DNA from: Marichromatium gracile
GTDB lineage: Bacteria; Pseudomonadota; Gammaproteobacteria; Chromatiales; Chromatiaceae
Reading direction: 5' to 3'
Assembly: GCF_004343155.1 (NCBI RefSeq)
Contig: NZ_SMDC01000017.1
Location: 1 to 60,614 of the forward strand
Length of the DNA stretch: 60,614 nt
A program made the position numbers and the translations under genes. This document shows positions 8,447 through 16,952 of the stretch, piece after piece. Each line of letters begins with the position of its first letter. Positions within the stretch are counted from its first letter, which is position 1. The notes beneath the pieces were generated by a model. The model did not search any database and was not told the DNA's origin. It saw only the letters and a list, made by a program, of their open reading frames with translations.

Positions 8447-9370
8447 ATGAAGGTTGCAATCATTGGCGGGACCGGCTTCGTCGGTGCCCATCTGATCGAT
8501 CATCTGCTCGCCGCCGGTCATGTGCCCCGGCTGCTGGTGCGCCCGGGCAGCGAGTCCAAGGTCGAGCGTGGCGTCGAGTGCGAGCTGGTGCCCGGCACCG
8601 TGGCCGAGCGCGGCGCGCTCGATGCCTGCGTGCGCGGCGCCGATGCGGTGATCTATCTGATCGGCATCCTGCGCGAGTTCCCGGCGCGCGGCATCACCTT
8701 CGAGGCGCTGCAGCATCAGGGCGTGGTCGACACCATCGCCGCGGCCCAGGCCGCCGGCGTGGGTCGCTTCCTGCTCATGAGCGCCAATGGGGTGCGACCC
8801 GATGGGACTGCCTACCAACGCACCAAGTTCGCCGCCGAGGAGGCACTCAAGACCTCGGGGCTGGCCTGGACCATCTTCCGCCCCTCGGTGATCTTCGGCG
8901 ACCCGCGCGGGCGCATGGAGTTCTGCTCGCAGCTCAACAAGGACATCATCGCCGCGCCGATCCCGGCGCCGCTGTTCTACGACGGGCTGCTGCCGCAGCA
9001 GGCCGGGGCCTTCGAGCTGGCGCCGGTGCATATCGACGATGTCGCCCGCGCCTTCACCCTGGCGCTCGGCGAGCCGCGCACCGAGTCCCAGACCTACAGC
9101 CTGTGTGGCCCGCAGCGGCTGAGCTGGAAGGCGATCCTCGGCACCATCGCCGCGGCCGTCGGCAAGCAGAAGGCGATGGTGCCGGCGCCGGTGTTCGCGG
9201 TCCGGGCGATGGCCGGGCTGTTCGATCGCTATCCCTGGTTCCCGATCAGTCGCGACCAGATCCAGATGCTGCTCGAGAGCAACGTCTGCAGCGAGAACGA
9301 CAGCTTCGCCCGGCTCGGTCTGACCCCGACCCCGTTCAACGTCGATCAGCTCGGCTATCTCAACGGCTGA
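8447..9370 (+). CDS. Complex I NDUFA9-family NAD(P)-binding protein (atypical SDR)
   Basis: Encodes 307 aa. The N-terminal dinucleotide-binding motif is GGTGFVGAHL in MKVAIIGGTGFVGAHLIDHL. The YxxxK motif is AYQRTKFAAEEAL near residue 125, typical of atypical short-chain dehydrogenases related to NDUFA9. Family members bind NAD(P)H and act in quinone or complex-I-linked or cell-envelope roles; no specific substrate is shown. CAGGAG lies before the ATG. The 192 bp upstream hold a CGGACGC...GCGTCCG stem (about 8357-8385) but no gene. Confidence 0.85.
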   Translation: MKVAIIGGTGFVGAHLIDHLLAAGHVPRLLVRPGSESKVERGVECELVPGTVAERGALDACVRGADAVIYLIGILREFPARGITFEALQHQGVVDTIAAAQAAGVGRFLLMSANGVRPDGTAYQRTKFAAEEALKTSGLAWTIFRPSVIFGDPRGRMEFCSQLNKDIIAAPIPAPLFYDGLLPQQAGAFELAPVHIDDVARAFTLALGEPRTESQTYSLCGPQRLSWKAILGTIAAAVGKQKAMVPAPVFAVRAMAGLFDRYPWFPISRDQIQMLLESNVCSENDSFARLGLTPTPFNVDQLGYLNG

Positions 9371-9376
9371 CCCGGC

Positions 9377-10624
9377 TCAGCGCCTGATCGCCAGCACCAG
9401 GTCCATGACGTTGGTGCCGGTGGGGCCGGTGCGCAGCAGCTCGCCGGTGGCGGCGAACAGGCTGCCGGCGTCGGCGCCGGCGAGATGCTCGGCGGGGTCG
9501 AGTCCGAGCCGACGTGCCCGCGTGCAGCTCGCCCCGTCGATCAGCGCCCCGGCGTCCTCGGTGGGCCCGTCGCTGCCGTCGCTGCCGGCGCTGAGCAGGG
9601 TGACGTCGTCGCGGTCGTCGAGGGCGATGGCCGCGGCCAGCGCGAGGTGCTGGTTGCGACCGCCGCGTCCGGGGCGGGGCGGTAGCCTGACCGTGGTCTC
9701 GCCGCTCCACAGATAGAGCCCCGGCGTGGTCGTGGCGGCGAGCCGGGTGGCCAGGCGCTGACCGGCGACGGCGGCCTCTCCGGTGAGCGGCTGGGGGTGC
9801 GGCCAGGTGGCGAGTCCCTGCGCACGGGCGTGTGCGAGCGCGGCGGCGCGGGCGTGGGCGGCGGTGGCCACCAACTCGATCTCCGGGCCGGGGCCGAGGC
9901 CGGGGCCGGTGGGCGCGGGGCGCGCGGCCAGTCCGTGGCGGACCAGCCGGTCGAGCCAGTCGGGCAGTCCGTGCAGCCCGGTGCAGCGGGCTGCCAGCTC
10001 CGGTTCGGGCACCAAGAGCCCGGAGCCGATCACCCCGGGGTCGTCGCCGGGGACGTCGGAGATCGCCAGCACCCGGGGTGTGCACCCCGCCGGGCAGGCG
10101 GCGAGCAGTCCGCCGGCCTTGATCCGCGACAGCGCCTTGCGCACCAGATTCATCGTCGCGATCGGTTGGCCGCTGGCGAGCAGCCAGTCGTTGACCCGCA
10201 CCAGGGTGTCGAGATCGACCCCGGCGACCGGTACCTCGACCAGGCTCGAGGCCCCGCCGGAGATCAGCAAGAGTGGCTCGACCCCGGCGGGCAACGCGGC
10301 GAGCCGCGCGATCAGCGCGCGCCCGGCATCGAGGCTGCCGGCATCGGGCAGCGGGTGGCCGCCGCAACGGCAATCGAGTCGGGGGAAGTCGGCCGGGTCG
10401 ACATGGCCCGCCTTGGTGATCAGCAGGCCGCCGGTGATCCTCTCCTCGCCGAGGGCGTCAAAGGCGCCTCGGGCCATGGCGGCCGCGGCCTTGCCGATGG
10501 CGAACAGCTCGACCGGGTGAGGCGGCGCGCGCGCCTCCAGTGCGCGGGTGACCGCCCGGGTGCCGCCGACGGCTGCGATCGCCGCCATGAAGCAGTCGAT
10601 GAGCAGGCGCCGCTCGTCGGTCAT
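9377..10624 (-). CDS. Glycerate 2-kinase, MOFRL/DUF4147 type
   Basis: Encodes 415 aa. Family landmarks are LFAIGKAAAAMARGAF, GHPLPDAGSLDAGR, LLLISGGASSLVEVPV, ISDVPGDDPGVIGSGL and the C-terminal LLSAGSDGSDGPTEDAGALI. It phosphorylates D-glycerate to 2-phosphoglycerate, feeding glyoxylate/glycolate carbon back to central metabolism. It begins 8 bp after tsaB on the same strand. A glycolate oxidase subunit gene nearby fits a photorespiratory-type salvage. Confidence 0.9.
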   Translation of the reverse strand: MTDERRLLIDCFMAAIAAVGGTRAVTRALEARAPPHPVELFAIGKAAAAMARGAFDALGEERITGGLLITKAGHVDPADFPRLDCRCGGHPLPDAGSLDAGRALIARLAALPAGVEPLLLISGGASSLVEVPVAGVDLDTLVRVNDWLLASGQPIATMNLVRKALSRIKAGGLLAACPAGCTPRVLAISDVPGDDPGVIGSGLLVPEPELAARCTGLHGLPDWLDRLVRHGLAARPAPTGPGLGPGPEIELVATAAHARAAALAHARAQGLATWPHPQPLTGEAAVAGQRLATRLAATTTPGLYLWSGETTVRLPPRPGRGGRNQHLALAAAIALDDRDDVTLLSAGSDGSDGPTEDAGALIDGASCTRARRLGLDPAEHLAGADAGSLFAATGELLRTGPTGTNVMDLVLAIRR

Positions 10625-10632
10625 TCCCGGGA

Positions 10633-11310
10633 TCAGCCCTTGCGGGTGACCTGATCGCGCAGATAGACGGGGATGGCCAGCTCCGGCACCACCTCGTGAC
10701 CGAGCCGGTGCTCGGCCTCGGCGAGCACCGCCAGGTCACGCGCCTCGCAGACCCCTTCCTCGAGCACCCCGGCGAGTGCCGTGCCGATCTGCGGGCGCAG
10801 CCGTTCCGCATAGGCCGCCCAGCCGGGACCGACCCCGTACCAACCCTCGCCCTCGGGTGCTGGCACCGCTTCGGGGGCACAGACGCGCTCGCTGCCGCGC
10901 GCCTCGGCCAGCCCGGCTTCGTTGATCTCGAAGGCCCCCCAGTAGACCTCGTCCATGCGCGCATCGAGCGCCACCAGCAGCCGGGTGTGACCGCTGCGAC
11001 GGTAGGCGCCCTGGGCGATCGCCGCCAGGGTCGAGACCGGGATCACCGGCTGGTCGACGCCGAAGGCCACGCCCTGGATCACCGAGGCTGCGATCCGCAC
11101 CCCGGTGAAGGACCCCGGCCCGCGCGCGAAGGCGAGCGCGTCGAGATCGGTGAGCCGCAGCCCGGCCTCGTCGACGAGCTGCTGCATCATCGGCAGGATG
11201 AGTTCGGCGTGGCGTCTGGGAGCGGTCTCGAGGCGCTGGGTCAGGGTCCCGTCCTGCAACAGGGCGGCTGAACAGGTCTCACCTGAGGTGTCGATCGCGA
11301 GGAGCTTCAT
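10633..11310 (-). CDS. tsaB: tRNA threonylcarbamoyladenosine biosynthesis protein TsaB
   Basis: Encodes 225 aa, normal size. The N-terminus MKLLAIDTSGETCSAALL and the motif LAFARGPGSFTGVRIAASV are diagnostic of TsaB, the ASKHA-fold partner of TsaD in t6A37 modification of ANN-decoding tRNAs. It leads the glycerate kinase gene with an 8-bp gap. Confidence 0.95.
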   Translation of the reverse strand: MKLLAIDTSGETCSAALLQDGTLTQRLETAPRRHAELILPMMQQLVDEAGLRLTDLDALAFARGPGSFTGVRIAASVIQGVAFGVDQPVIPVSTLAAIAQGAYRRSGHTRLLVALDARMDEVYWGAFEINEAGLAEARGSERVCAPEAVPAPEGEGWYGVGPGWAAYAERLRPQIGTALAGVLEEGVCEARDLAVLAEAEHRLGHEVVPELAIPVYLRDQVTRKG

Positions 11311-11340
11311 GATGGTGGGATTACCGGGGTGATCGATGGT

Positions 11341-11357
11341 GCCCGTCGAGGACGGGC
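11341..11357 (-). terminator. Short GC hairpin downstream of the PfkB kinase gene
   Basis: GCCCGTC-GAG-GACGGGC is a perfect 7-bp stem with a 3-nt loop between the kinase stop (11402) and the tsaB start. No U-tract follows, so it may be a weak terminator or only a processing structure. Confidence 0.3.
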
Positions 11358-11401
11358 GATGACGCCGGGGCCGGGGCCCCGGCGGGCCGGGGCGGGCGGG
11401 A

Positions 11402-12391
11402 TCAGGCGAAGTCGCGCAGCACCGCCTGGGTTTGCTCCGTGGTCAGGCGCGGGCCGAGGCTGGTGACCAGTCGCGCCGAGGCCGCCGAGGCCAGATCGCC
11501 GGCGCGCTGATGATCCCAGCCCTGGCTGAGACCATAGAGGAAGGCACCGGCGAACATGTCGCCGGCGCCGACGGTGTCGACCGCCTTGACCGGCACCGGA
11601 GCGATCTCGAGCATCTGTGCGCCGTCCCACACCAGCGCGCCCTGCGGGCCGCGGGTGATGGCGAAGCTGCGGCTGAGGGTCTTGAGATAGGTGATGGCGT
11701 CGCCGAGGTCCTCGCTGCCGGCCATGCCCATGGCCTCGAACTCGTTGGCGAACAGCAGGTCGACGCCCGAGCCGATCATCTCCAGCAGGCCGTCCTTGAA
11801 GAACTTCACCATGTTGGGGTCGGAGAGCGAGAAGGCGGTCTTGACGCCGGCCTCGTCGGCGATGCGCTTGGCCGCCTTGGCCGCCTCGCGGGCGCTGTCG
11901 GAGGTGACCAGATAGCCCTCGGTGTAGAACCAGCCCGAGTCGCGCAGCGCCTCCTCGACCAGTTCGTTGGTCGACAGCCCCTGGCTGATGCCGAGGAAGG
12001 TACACATGGTGCGATCGCTGTCGGGGGTGACCAGCACCACGCAGCGACCGGTGTCGCCGGCCTCCTTCTTGGTGTGGAGGTTGGTGTCGATACCGCCCTC
12101 GACCAGGTCCTGCATGTAGAAGTGCCCGAGTTCGTCGTCGGCGACCTTGCAGGAATAGAAACCGCTGCCGCCGAACTGACCGACCGCGATCACGGAGTTG
12201 GCCGCCGACCCGCCCGAGCCGCGCTGATGGTGACGCTCACGGAGGTGGTCCATGATCGCTGCCTGCTGCTGCTCGTCGACCAGGGTCATCACGCCCTTGT
12301 CGATGCCGAGGATGCCGAGGTCGTTGGGGTCGACCTCGAACTCCATGTCGACGAGTGCGTTACCGATCCCATAGATGTCGTACTTGGCCAT
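11402..12391 (-). CDS. PfkB-family sugar/adenosine kinase
   Basis: Encodes 329 aa starting MAKYDIYGIGNALVDMEFEV, with GGAG before ATG 12391. PfkB marks are the N-terminal substrate signature RGSGGSAANSVIAVGQFGG and the C-terminal anion-hole/catalytic motif DTVGAGDMFAGAFLYGLSQG. The N-terminus and overall form match adenosine kinase-like members found in proteobacteria. It phosphorylates a nucleoside or sugar with ATP; the substrate is inferred only. An open frame continues upstream of this start but belongs to shadow sequence across the RNase gene. Confidence 0.9.
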   Translation of the reverse strand: MAKYDIYGIGNALVDMEFEVDPNDLGILGIDKGVMTLVDEQQQAAIMDHLRERHHQRGSGGSAANSVIAVGQFGGSGFYSCKVADDELGHFYMQDLVEGGIDTNLHTKKEAGDTGRCVVLVTPDSDRTMCTFLGISQGLSTNELVEEALRDSGWFYTEGYLVTSDSAREAAKAAKRIADEAGVKTAFSLSDPNMVKFFKDGLLEMIGSGVDLLFANEFEAMGMAGSEDLGDAITYLKTLSRSFAITRGPQGALVWDGAQMLEIAPVPVKAVDTVGAGDMFAGAFLYGLSQGWDHQRAGDLASAASARLVTSLGPRLTTEQTQAVLRDFA

Positions 12392-12465
12392 AGTGTCTCC
12401 GTGCTCCTGAAGTCGAGGGGGCACATTGTACAGATGTCGCTCGGGGGTGCAGGGCGGCGATGTGC

Positions 12466-13455
12466 TCAGTCGCGACCGGCGCGGTCGACGCGTCCGCCCT
12501 TGCAGCCAGCCGCGCGCGGCGGTGCGGCGCGCAGCAGTGCGTCGAGTCCGCGTCCGGCCTCGATCGGCCCCTTGAGGGCGAGGCGCAGCTCGCTGATCAG
12601 GCCGTCGTGACAGACCAGCTGCACCCGCTCGCCCGCGCCCTTGCTGAAGGCCCTGTCGAAGGCCGCGCGTACCTCGCTCGCGCGCAGGTGCTGGCCGATG
12701 CGCGAGACGAAGAGGTCGCGGACCGGCGAAGCGTTGAGCGCGGCCAGGAGTCGCAGCGAGTCGGCGAAATAGCCCTCGGGGTCGTCGCCGTAGCAGCTGC
12801 CGTGCTTGACCCACTCGTGACGGTGCAGGGCCGAGCGCGTGCCCGGCATCACCCGGTCGAGTTCGCGTCGGGTGTCGGGCGCGAGTGCGAGCGCCGGCAG
12901 ACGCTGCCAGTCGCCGTCGCGCGACAGCGCCCGTGCCTTCGCCGGGACATCGCAATAGACGTTGTCGCGCGGTTGCGGCCATAGTCCGTGGAGCGAGAAG
13001 GCGCGGGCATCGAAGCGTTGCGGGGTCTGGTCGCGGCACTCCGGTGCGCGGCCACGGCGCTCGCAGAAGGCCGGCTGCCAGCTCACCGCGAGCAGATAGC
13101 GCGGTTCGCCGGTTGGGGCGGGCGGCGTGGCCGTGTCGGCGACCTCGACCAGCCGACCGCAGTCGTGCGCCACCCAACGCTGGGACGGCTCGACGCCCTG
13201 CAGACGCAGCAGATAGTGGCTGGGCTGGTCGGGGCGGTTGGCACCGACCACCGGGTAGCGCGCGCCCGGGTCGAGATGGATCGCCCCCGGGTTGGCGTCG
13301 TGACGGATGGCGACGGTGGCCGGGCAGGCGCGTTCGGCGATCAGGGTCGCCGAGAGCGGCGCGGCGCGCAGCGGCGCGAGCGCGCCGAGCGCGAGCAGCA
13401 GCGCCGCCGTCGCGCGCCATGTCGGCAGCGGTCTGATCGATGGGGTTCGGGTCAT
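12466..13455 (-). CDS. Secreted ribonuclease T2 family protein
   Basis: Encodes 329 aa with a signal peptide (ATAALLLALGALAPLRA, cleavage near residue 32). Both RNase T2 active-site motifs are present: CAS-1 as FSLHGLWPQ and CAS-2 as HEWVKHGSC, carrying the catalytic histidines. It should cleave RNA in the periplasm or outside the cell via a 2',3'-cyclic phosphate. The N-terminal region of about 120 residues is not part of the core RNase fold. Confidence 0.9.
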   Translation of the reverse strand: MTRTPSIRPLPTWRATAALLLALGALAPLRAAPLSATLIAERACPATVAIRHDANPGAIHLDPGARYPVVGANRPDQPSHYLLRLQGVEPSQRWVAHDCGRLVEVADTATPPAPTGEPRYLLAVSWQPAFCERRGRAPECRDQTPQRFDARAFSLHGLWPQPRDNVYCDVPAKARALSRDGDWQRLPALALAPDTRRELDRVMPGTRSALHRHEWVKHGSCYGDDPEGYFADSLRLLAALNASPVRDLFVSRIGQHLRASEVRAAFDRAFSKGAGERVQLVCHDGLISELRLALKGPIEAGRGLDALLRAAPPRAAGCKGGRVDRAGRD

Positions 13456-13500
13456 ACGGTCACGTCCTCGCTGGCGCGGGCCCGGCGCGTGCCGGGCCGA

Positions 13501-14988
13501 TCAATGTGGGTGCGGGTGCGCGGGCGAGGGCAGCTGACGGTATTCCGAGCAGCGTCGTGGCGTCGGCACGCCCTTGCCGGGGTTGAGCAGTCCCGCTGGG
13601 TCGAAGGCCGATTTTACCGCGTGGAACTGGGCCAGTTCGCGGGCGCTGAACTGTACGCACATCTGTCCGAGCTTCTCCACCCCGACCCCGTGCTCGCCGG
13701 TGATGGTGCCGCCGACCTCGACGCACAGCTCGAGCAGACGGGCGCCGAGCGCCTCGGTGCGTTCGAGTTCGCCGGGACGGTTGGCGTCGAACAGGATCAA
13801 TGGGTGCAGGTTGCCGTCGCCGGCGTGGAACACGTTGGCCACCGCCAGGTCGTGCTCGGCGGCCAGCTCGGCGGTGCGGCGCAGCACCTCGGGCAGGGCG
13901 CGGCGTGGGATGGTGCCGTCCATGCAGTAGTAGTCGGGGGAGATCCGACCGACGGCGGGGAAGGCCGACTTGCGCCCCTGCCAGAAGCGCGCGCGTTCGG
14001 CCTCATCGCGCGAGACCCGCACCTCGGTGGCGCCGGCGCGCGCGAGCAGGGTCTCGACCGCCTCGACCTGGGCGGCGACCTCGGCCTCGGTGCCGTCGAG
14101 CTCGCAGAGCAGGATGGCGGCGGCCTCGACCGGGTAGCCGGCACCGATGAAGTCCTCGGCGGCGCGGATCGCCGGGCCGTCCATCATCTCCAGCCCCGCC
14201 GGGAGGATGCCGGCGGCGATGATCTCGCCCACCGCCGCGCCGGCCCGACCGACGTCGTCGAAGGCGGCGAGCAGCGCGCGCGCCAGCGGCGGGCGGGGCA
14301 GCAGCCGTACCGTCACCTCGACGGTGATCCCGAGCATCCCCTCGGAGCCGATATAGAGCGCGAGCAGGTCGTAGCCGGGGCCGTCGAGCGCCTCGCCGCC
14401 GAGTTCGATCAGCTCGCCCTCGGCGCTGACCAGCTTGAGCGCGAGCACGTTGTGCACCGTCAGGCCGTATTTCAGACAGTGCACCCCGCCCGAGTTCTCG
14501 GCGACGTTGCCGCCGATGGTGCAGGCGATCTGGCTGGAGGGGTCGGGGGCGTAGTAGAGCCCGTGGGCGGCGGCCGCCTCGCTGATGGCGAGGTTGCGCA
14601 CCCCGGGCTGGACCCGCGCCAGCCGCGCCTCGGGGTCGAGTGCGAGGATGCGGTCGAGCCGCGCCAGGCTGAGCACGATGCCCTCGCCGCAGGGCAGGGC
14701 GCCGCCCGAGAGTCCGGTCCCGGCGCCGCGCGCGACCACCGGCACCCGACGCTGATGACACAGCCGCATCACTTGCTGCACCTCGGCGACATCGCGCGGC
14801 AGGACCACCAGCAGTGGCGTCTGGCGATAGACCGAGAGTCCGTCGCACTCGTAGGGGCGCACCTCCTCCTCGCGTGCGAGTACCGCCTCGGCGGGGAGGA
14901 AGGTGCGCAGCGCGCGCGCCAGTTCGGCACGGCTGGCGCACAGCTCGGGGTCGTCGAACGGACGTCCGGGTGGCTGGATCCGACTCAT
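13501..14988 (-). CDS. glcD: Glycolate oxidase subunit GlcD (FAD-linked oxidase)
   Basis: Encodes 495 aa, normal for GlcD. The start is ATG 14988 with AGGAG upstream. FAD_binding_4 domain: VVARGAGTGLSGGALP and IACTIGGNVAENSGGVHCLKYG. FAD-oxidase C domain ends NVFHAGDGNLHPLILFD and GEHGVGVEKLG. It oxidises glycolate (or lactate) to glyoxylate with partner GlcE/GlcF subunits, which are not in view. Confidence 0.92.
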   Translation of the reverse strand: MSRIQPPGRPFDDPELCASRAELARALRTFLPAEAVLAREEEVRPYECDGLSVYRQTPLLVVLPRDVAEVQQVMRLCHQRRVPVVARGAGTGLSGGALPCGEGIVLSLARLDRILALDPEARLARVQPGVRNLAISEAAAAHGLYYAPDPSSQIACTIGGNVAENSGGVHCLKYGLTVHNVLALKLVSAEGELIELGGEALDGPGYDLLALYIGSEGMLGITVEVTVRLLPRPPLARALLAAFDDVGRAGAAVGEIIAAGILPAGLEMMDGPAIRAAEDFIGAGYPVEAAAILLCELDGTEAEVAAQVEAVETLLARAGATEVRVSRDEAERARFWQGRKSAFPAVGRISPDYYCMDGTIPRRALPEVLRRTAELAAEHDLAVANVFHAGDGNLHPLILFDANRPGELERTEALGARLLELCVEVGGTITGEHGVGVEKLGQMCVQFSARELAQFHAVKSAFDPAGLLNPGKGVPTPRRCSEYRQLPSPAHPHPH

Positions 14989-15123
14989 CGGCGGTCTCCT
15001 CGGCGCTGGTGTGATGGTGCGCCGTCGGTCGGGACGAACGACGGCATTTGAGCATCGGGTGCGCTTCGCGCTAGAATCGCCTCCCCCAGCACCCTTCTTG
15101 GGTGCCGGCACCCCTACCTCAAG

Positions 15124-15199
15124 GCTGGCGTAGCTCAGTTGGCAGAGCAACTGATTTGTAATCAGTAGGTCGTCGGTTCGAATCCGTCCGCCAGCTCCA
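15124..15199 (+). tRNA. tRNA-Thr (anticodon UGU)
   Basis: A 76-nt cloverleaf: acceptor GCTGGCG pairs with CGCCAGC, anticodon stem ACTGA/TCAGT, loop TTTGTAA with anticodon TGT, T-arm GTCGGTTCGAATCCG-like, encoded CCA at 15197-15199. Its 3' half is the phage attachment core, so the gene stays intact after prophage insertion. Confidence 0.97.
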
Positions 15200-15203
15200 T
15201 TAA
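15151..15203. other. attL: prophage attachment core overlapping tRNA-Thr 3' end
   Basis: 53 bases identical to 55621-55673, running from the tRNA anticodon stem through the CCA end plus TTAA-like sequence. The identity ends after TAA (next base A here, T at attR). The integrase gene lies immediately inside. Confidence 0.97.
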
Positions 15204-15212
15204 ATCAATAAC

Positions 15213-16286
15213 TTAGCACTGCATCCCGCCATCGACTACTTTGATGTGTGACGGAAAATGTGCCCCTTGATCGCGCGACTCGATCCGCGCTGCGTACTCG
15301 GCGAGATGCTCTGGAGCTAGGTGCGCATAGCGGCGCACCATCTCGAAGCTCGACCAGCCTCCCATCTCTTGGAGTGCGTGAAGCGGCGTCCCAGCCTGGA
15401 CGTGCCAGCTCGCCCACGTGTGCCGGAGATCGTGCCAACGAAAGTCTGCAATCCCCGCCCGCTTGAGCGCTTTGTACCACGCGGCACTATTTGCCTCAGC
15501 GATCGGCTCCCAGCGCACACCGCCGCCCTTAACTCTGCGCTGATAGCAGAAGACACGCGTCGCGTGGCGACCGATCCAGCGACGCAACACCTGGACCGCG
15601 TCCGAGTTAAGCGAAACGCCGATGGCGCGCCGAGCCTTGGCCTGATCGGCGTGAATCCAGGCGACTCGGCGCGCCAGATCAACTTGACTCCACTCGAGCC
15701 CGGTGACGTTACTGGCTCGCAGCCCTGTCGCCAGAGTGAATCGCGCCATATCCGCCAGATGCTCCGGGAGCTCATCGATCAATCGGTCGGCCTCCTCGTG
15801 CGTCAGCCAGCGGATGCGCTGCTTGGGCTCTGGAAGCAGGCTGATTGCCGGCGCTCGGTCGATCCAGCGCCACTTGCGTTCCGCGCGTCGCAGGATCGCG
15901 CGCAGCACGGCCAGGGTTCGGTTGACGGTCGCATTGCTGACACCCGAGCCTTTGCGCCCCTTGATGACCTCATCCACGCGATCGATGTCGATCTCGTCCA
16001 GCATGACGTCGCCAAGGTGTGTGTCGAGCCAGCGCAAATGCATCAAGTCATCCCCGTGGCTGGCTTTGTGGCTGGTTTCGTCGATCCAACGCACCACGGC
16101 CTCCTGCCAGCTTTTGCGCGGCTTCTCGCCCAGCTTCGATTGCTGCCATAAGTCACGCTTCAGCTTCGCTTCATACCCTTCCGCGTCTTTGCGGTCGGAT
16201 GTTCCAGTAGACTGGCGTATCTCTCGGCCGTCCGGCGTGGTGAACCTGCACCACCAGCGGCTGCTGTTCTTCCTGCGGTAGAGCAT
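15213..16286 (-). CDS. int: Tyrosine-type phage integrase
   Basis: Encodes 357 aa. Arm/SAM-like N-terminal part begins MLYRRKNSSRWWCRFTTPDG. The catalytic domain shows the first arginine in FTLATGLRASNVTGLEW, HxxR in WHDLRHTWASWHVQAG, and the nucleophile tyrosine in MVRRYAHL. It lies next to tRNA-Thr attL and should catalyse integration and excision at the 53-bp core. The start overlaps the excisionase reading frame. Confidence 0.95.
   Translation of the reverse strand: MLYRRKNSSRWWCRFTTPDGREIRQSTGTSDRKDAEGYEAKLKRDLWQQSKLGEKPRKSWQEAVVRWIDETSHKASHGDDLMHLRWLDTHLGDVMLDEIDIDRVDEVIKGRKGSGVSNATVNRTLAVLRAILRRAERKWRWIDRAPAISLLPEPKQRIRWLTHEEADRLIDELPEHLADMARFTLATGLRASNVTGLEWSQVDLARRVAWIHADQAKARRAIGVSLNSDAVQVLRRWIGRHATRVFCYQRRVKGGGVRWEPIAEANSAAWYKALKRAGIADFRWHDLRHTWASWHVQAGTPLHALQEMGGWSSFEMVRRYAHLAPEHLAEYAARIESRDQGAHFPSHIKVVDGGMQC
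15246..15263 (+). repeat. Candidate integrase arm-type site, left copy
   Basis: GTGTGACGGAAAATGTGC matches 17 of 18 bases with 55500-55517 in the same orientation. The two copies lie 43 bp and 104 bp from the att core and would flank it in the circular phage. This copy overlaps the integrase 3' coding end. Confidence 0.45.
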
Positions 16287-16486
16287 CTCTCACTCCTCGG
16301 CTCCGCCGCTCGCGCTGCACGGTCAGCATAGTGACCGCGCAGCCAGTCGGCCAGATCATCGTCGATGAACACCCAGTGCTTCCCTGGCTTCGCGCTCGGG
16401 ATCTCGCCAGCGACAGCGCGCCGGCGCAGCGTCTCTGGGTGCATCCGCAGGAACTCTGCGGCCTCGTGCAGGTCGAGCGTCCTCAT
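16160..16486 (-). CDS. Excisionase/AlpA-like helix-turn-helix protein
   Basis: Encodes 108 aa from ATG 16486 with GGAG eight bases upstream. MRTLDLHEAAEFLRMHPETL followed by RRRAVAGEIPSAKPGKHWVF is the HTH_17/excisionase DNA-binding pattern. The C-terminal half is low-complexity and overlaps the integrase start by about 127 bp. The position next to int supports a role in excision or int control. Confidence 0.75.
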   Translation of the reverse strand: MRTLDLHEAAEFLRMHPETLRRRAVAGEIPSAKPGKHWVFIDDDLADWLRGHYADRAARAAEPRSERCSTAGRTAAAGGAGSPRRTAERYASLLEHPTAKTRKGMKRS

Positions 16487-16695
16487 CGCGACCACTCCAG
16501 GCTGCGCCACTCATGCCGCCCCGCTCGCACAGTTACCGACCGCACCCCGGGCCGCCGCGCCCGCCGCCGGCCAATCCAGCGCGCGACAGTATGGCGATCG
16601 GCGTCGACCGCATCGGCGGCGGCGCTGATGCTTGCGCCGTGCTCGACCAGGTCGCGGGCGCGACGGCGAGCGGTTTCAGGGTGTGGTGTGCTCAT
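16483..16695 (-). CDS. Small HTH protein
   Basis: Encodes 70 aa. SISAAADAVDADRHTVARWI looks like a resolvase-type helix-turn-helix, followed by an arginine-rich tail. It overlaps the excisionase start by four bases (ATGA), so translation is coupled. GGAG lies before its ATG. Function unknown; a DNA-binding regulator is likely. Confidence 0.6.
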   Translation of the reverse strand: MSTPHPETARRRARDLVEHGASISAAADAVDADRHTVARWIGRRRARRPGVRSVTVRAGRHEWRSLEWSR

Positions 16696-16952
16696 ACCGC
16701 CATCTCCATTTGCACGTCGCGCCTCGGCCCGTACTGATACTCCAGACGCACTCCTCGCAGCGCCTCGACTGCACTGGCTCTCTGGAGCCAGATCGATTTC
16801 AGTCTCCCGTCACCCCCTAGATCCTCGCCCATGGCGAGCTGCGCGCGCGTTATGTGGATACCGGCGTGGACGAGGCATTCCATAGCGGCCTCGATCTCGA
16901 GGATGGCTGGATCATTGTCTGGCACGATAGGGCCGTCCTTGCCCCAGCTCAT
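16692..16952 (-). CDS. Hypothetical phage protein
   Basis: Encodes 86 aa (MSWGKDGPIVPDNDPAILEI...). Its end overlaps the small HTH gene start by four bases, and its own start overlaps the rdgC stop. No domain recognised; operon position suggests an early phage function. Confidence 0.6.
   Translation of the reverse strand: MSWGKDGPIVPDNDPAILEIEAAMECLVHAGIHITRAQLAMGEDLGGDGRLKSIWLQRASAVEALRGVRLEYQYGPRRDVQMEMAV

Noticed and set aside
11402-13420. 672-aa open frame joining the PfkB kinase with upstream sequence
   Set aside because: The extension is Arg/Ala-rich shadow over the RNase T2 gene; ATG 12391 with GGAG gives a complete kinase.
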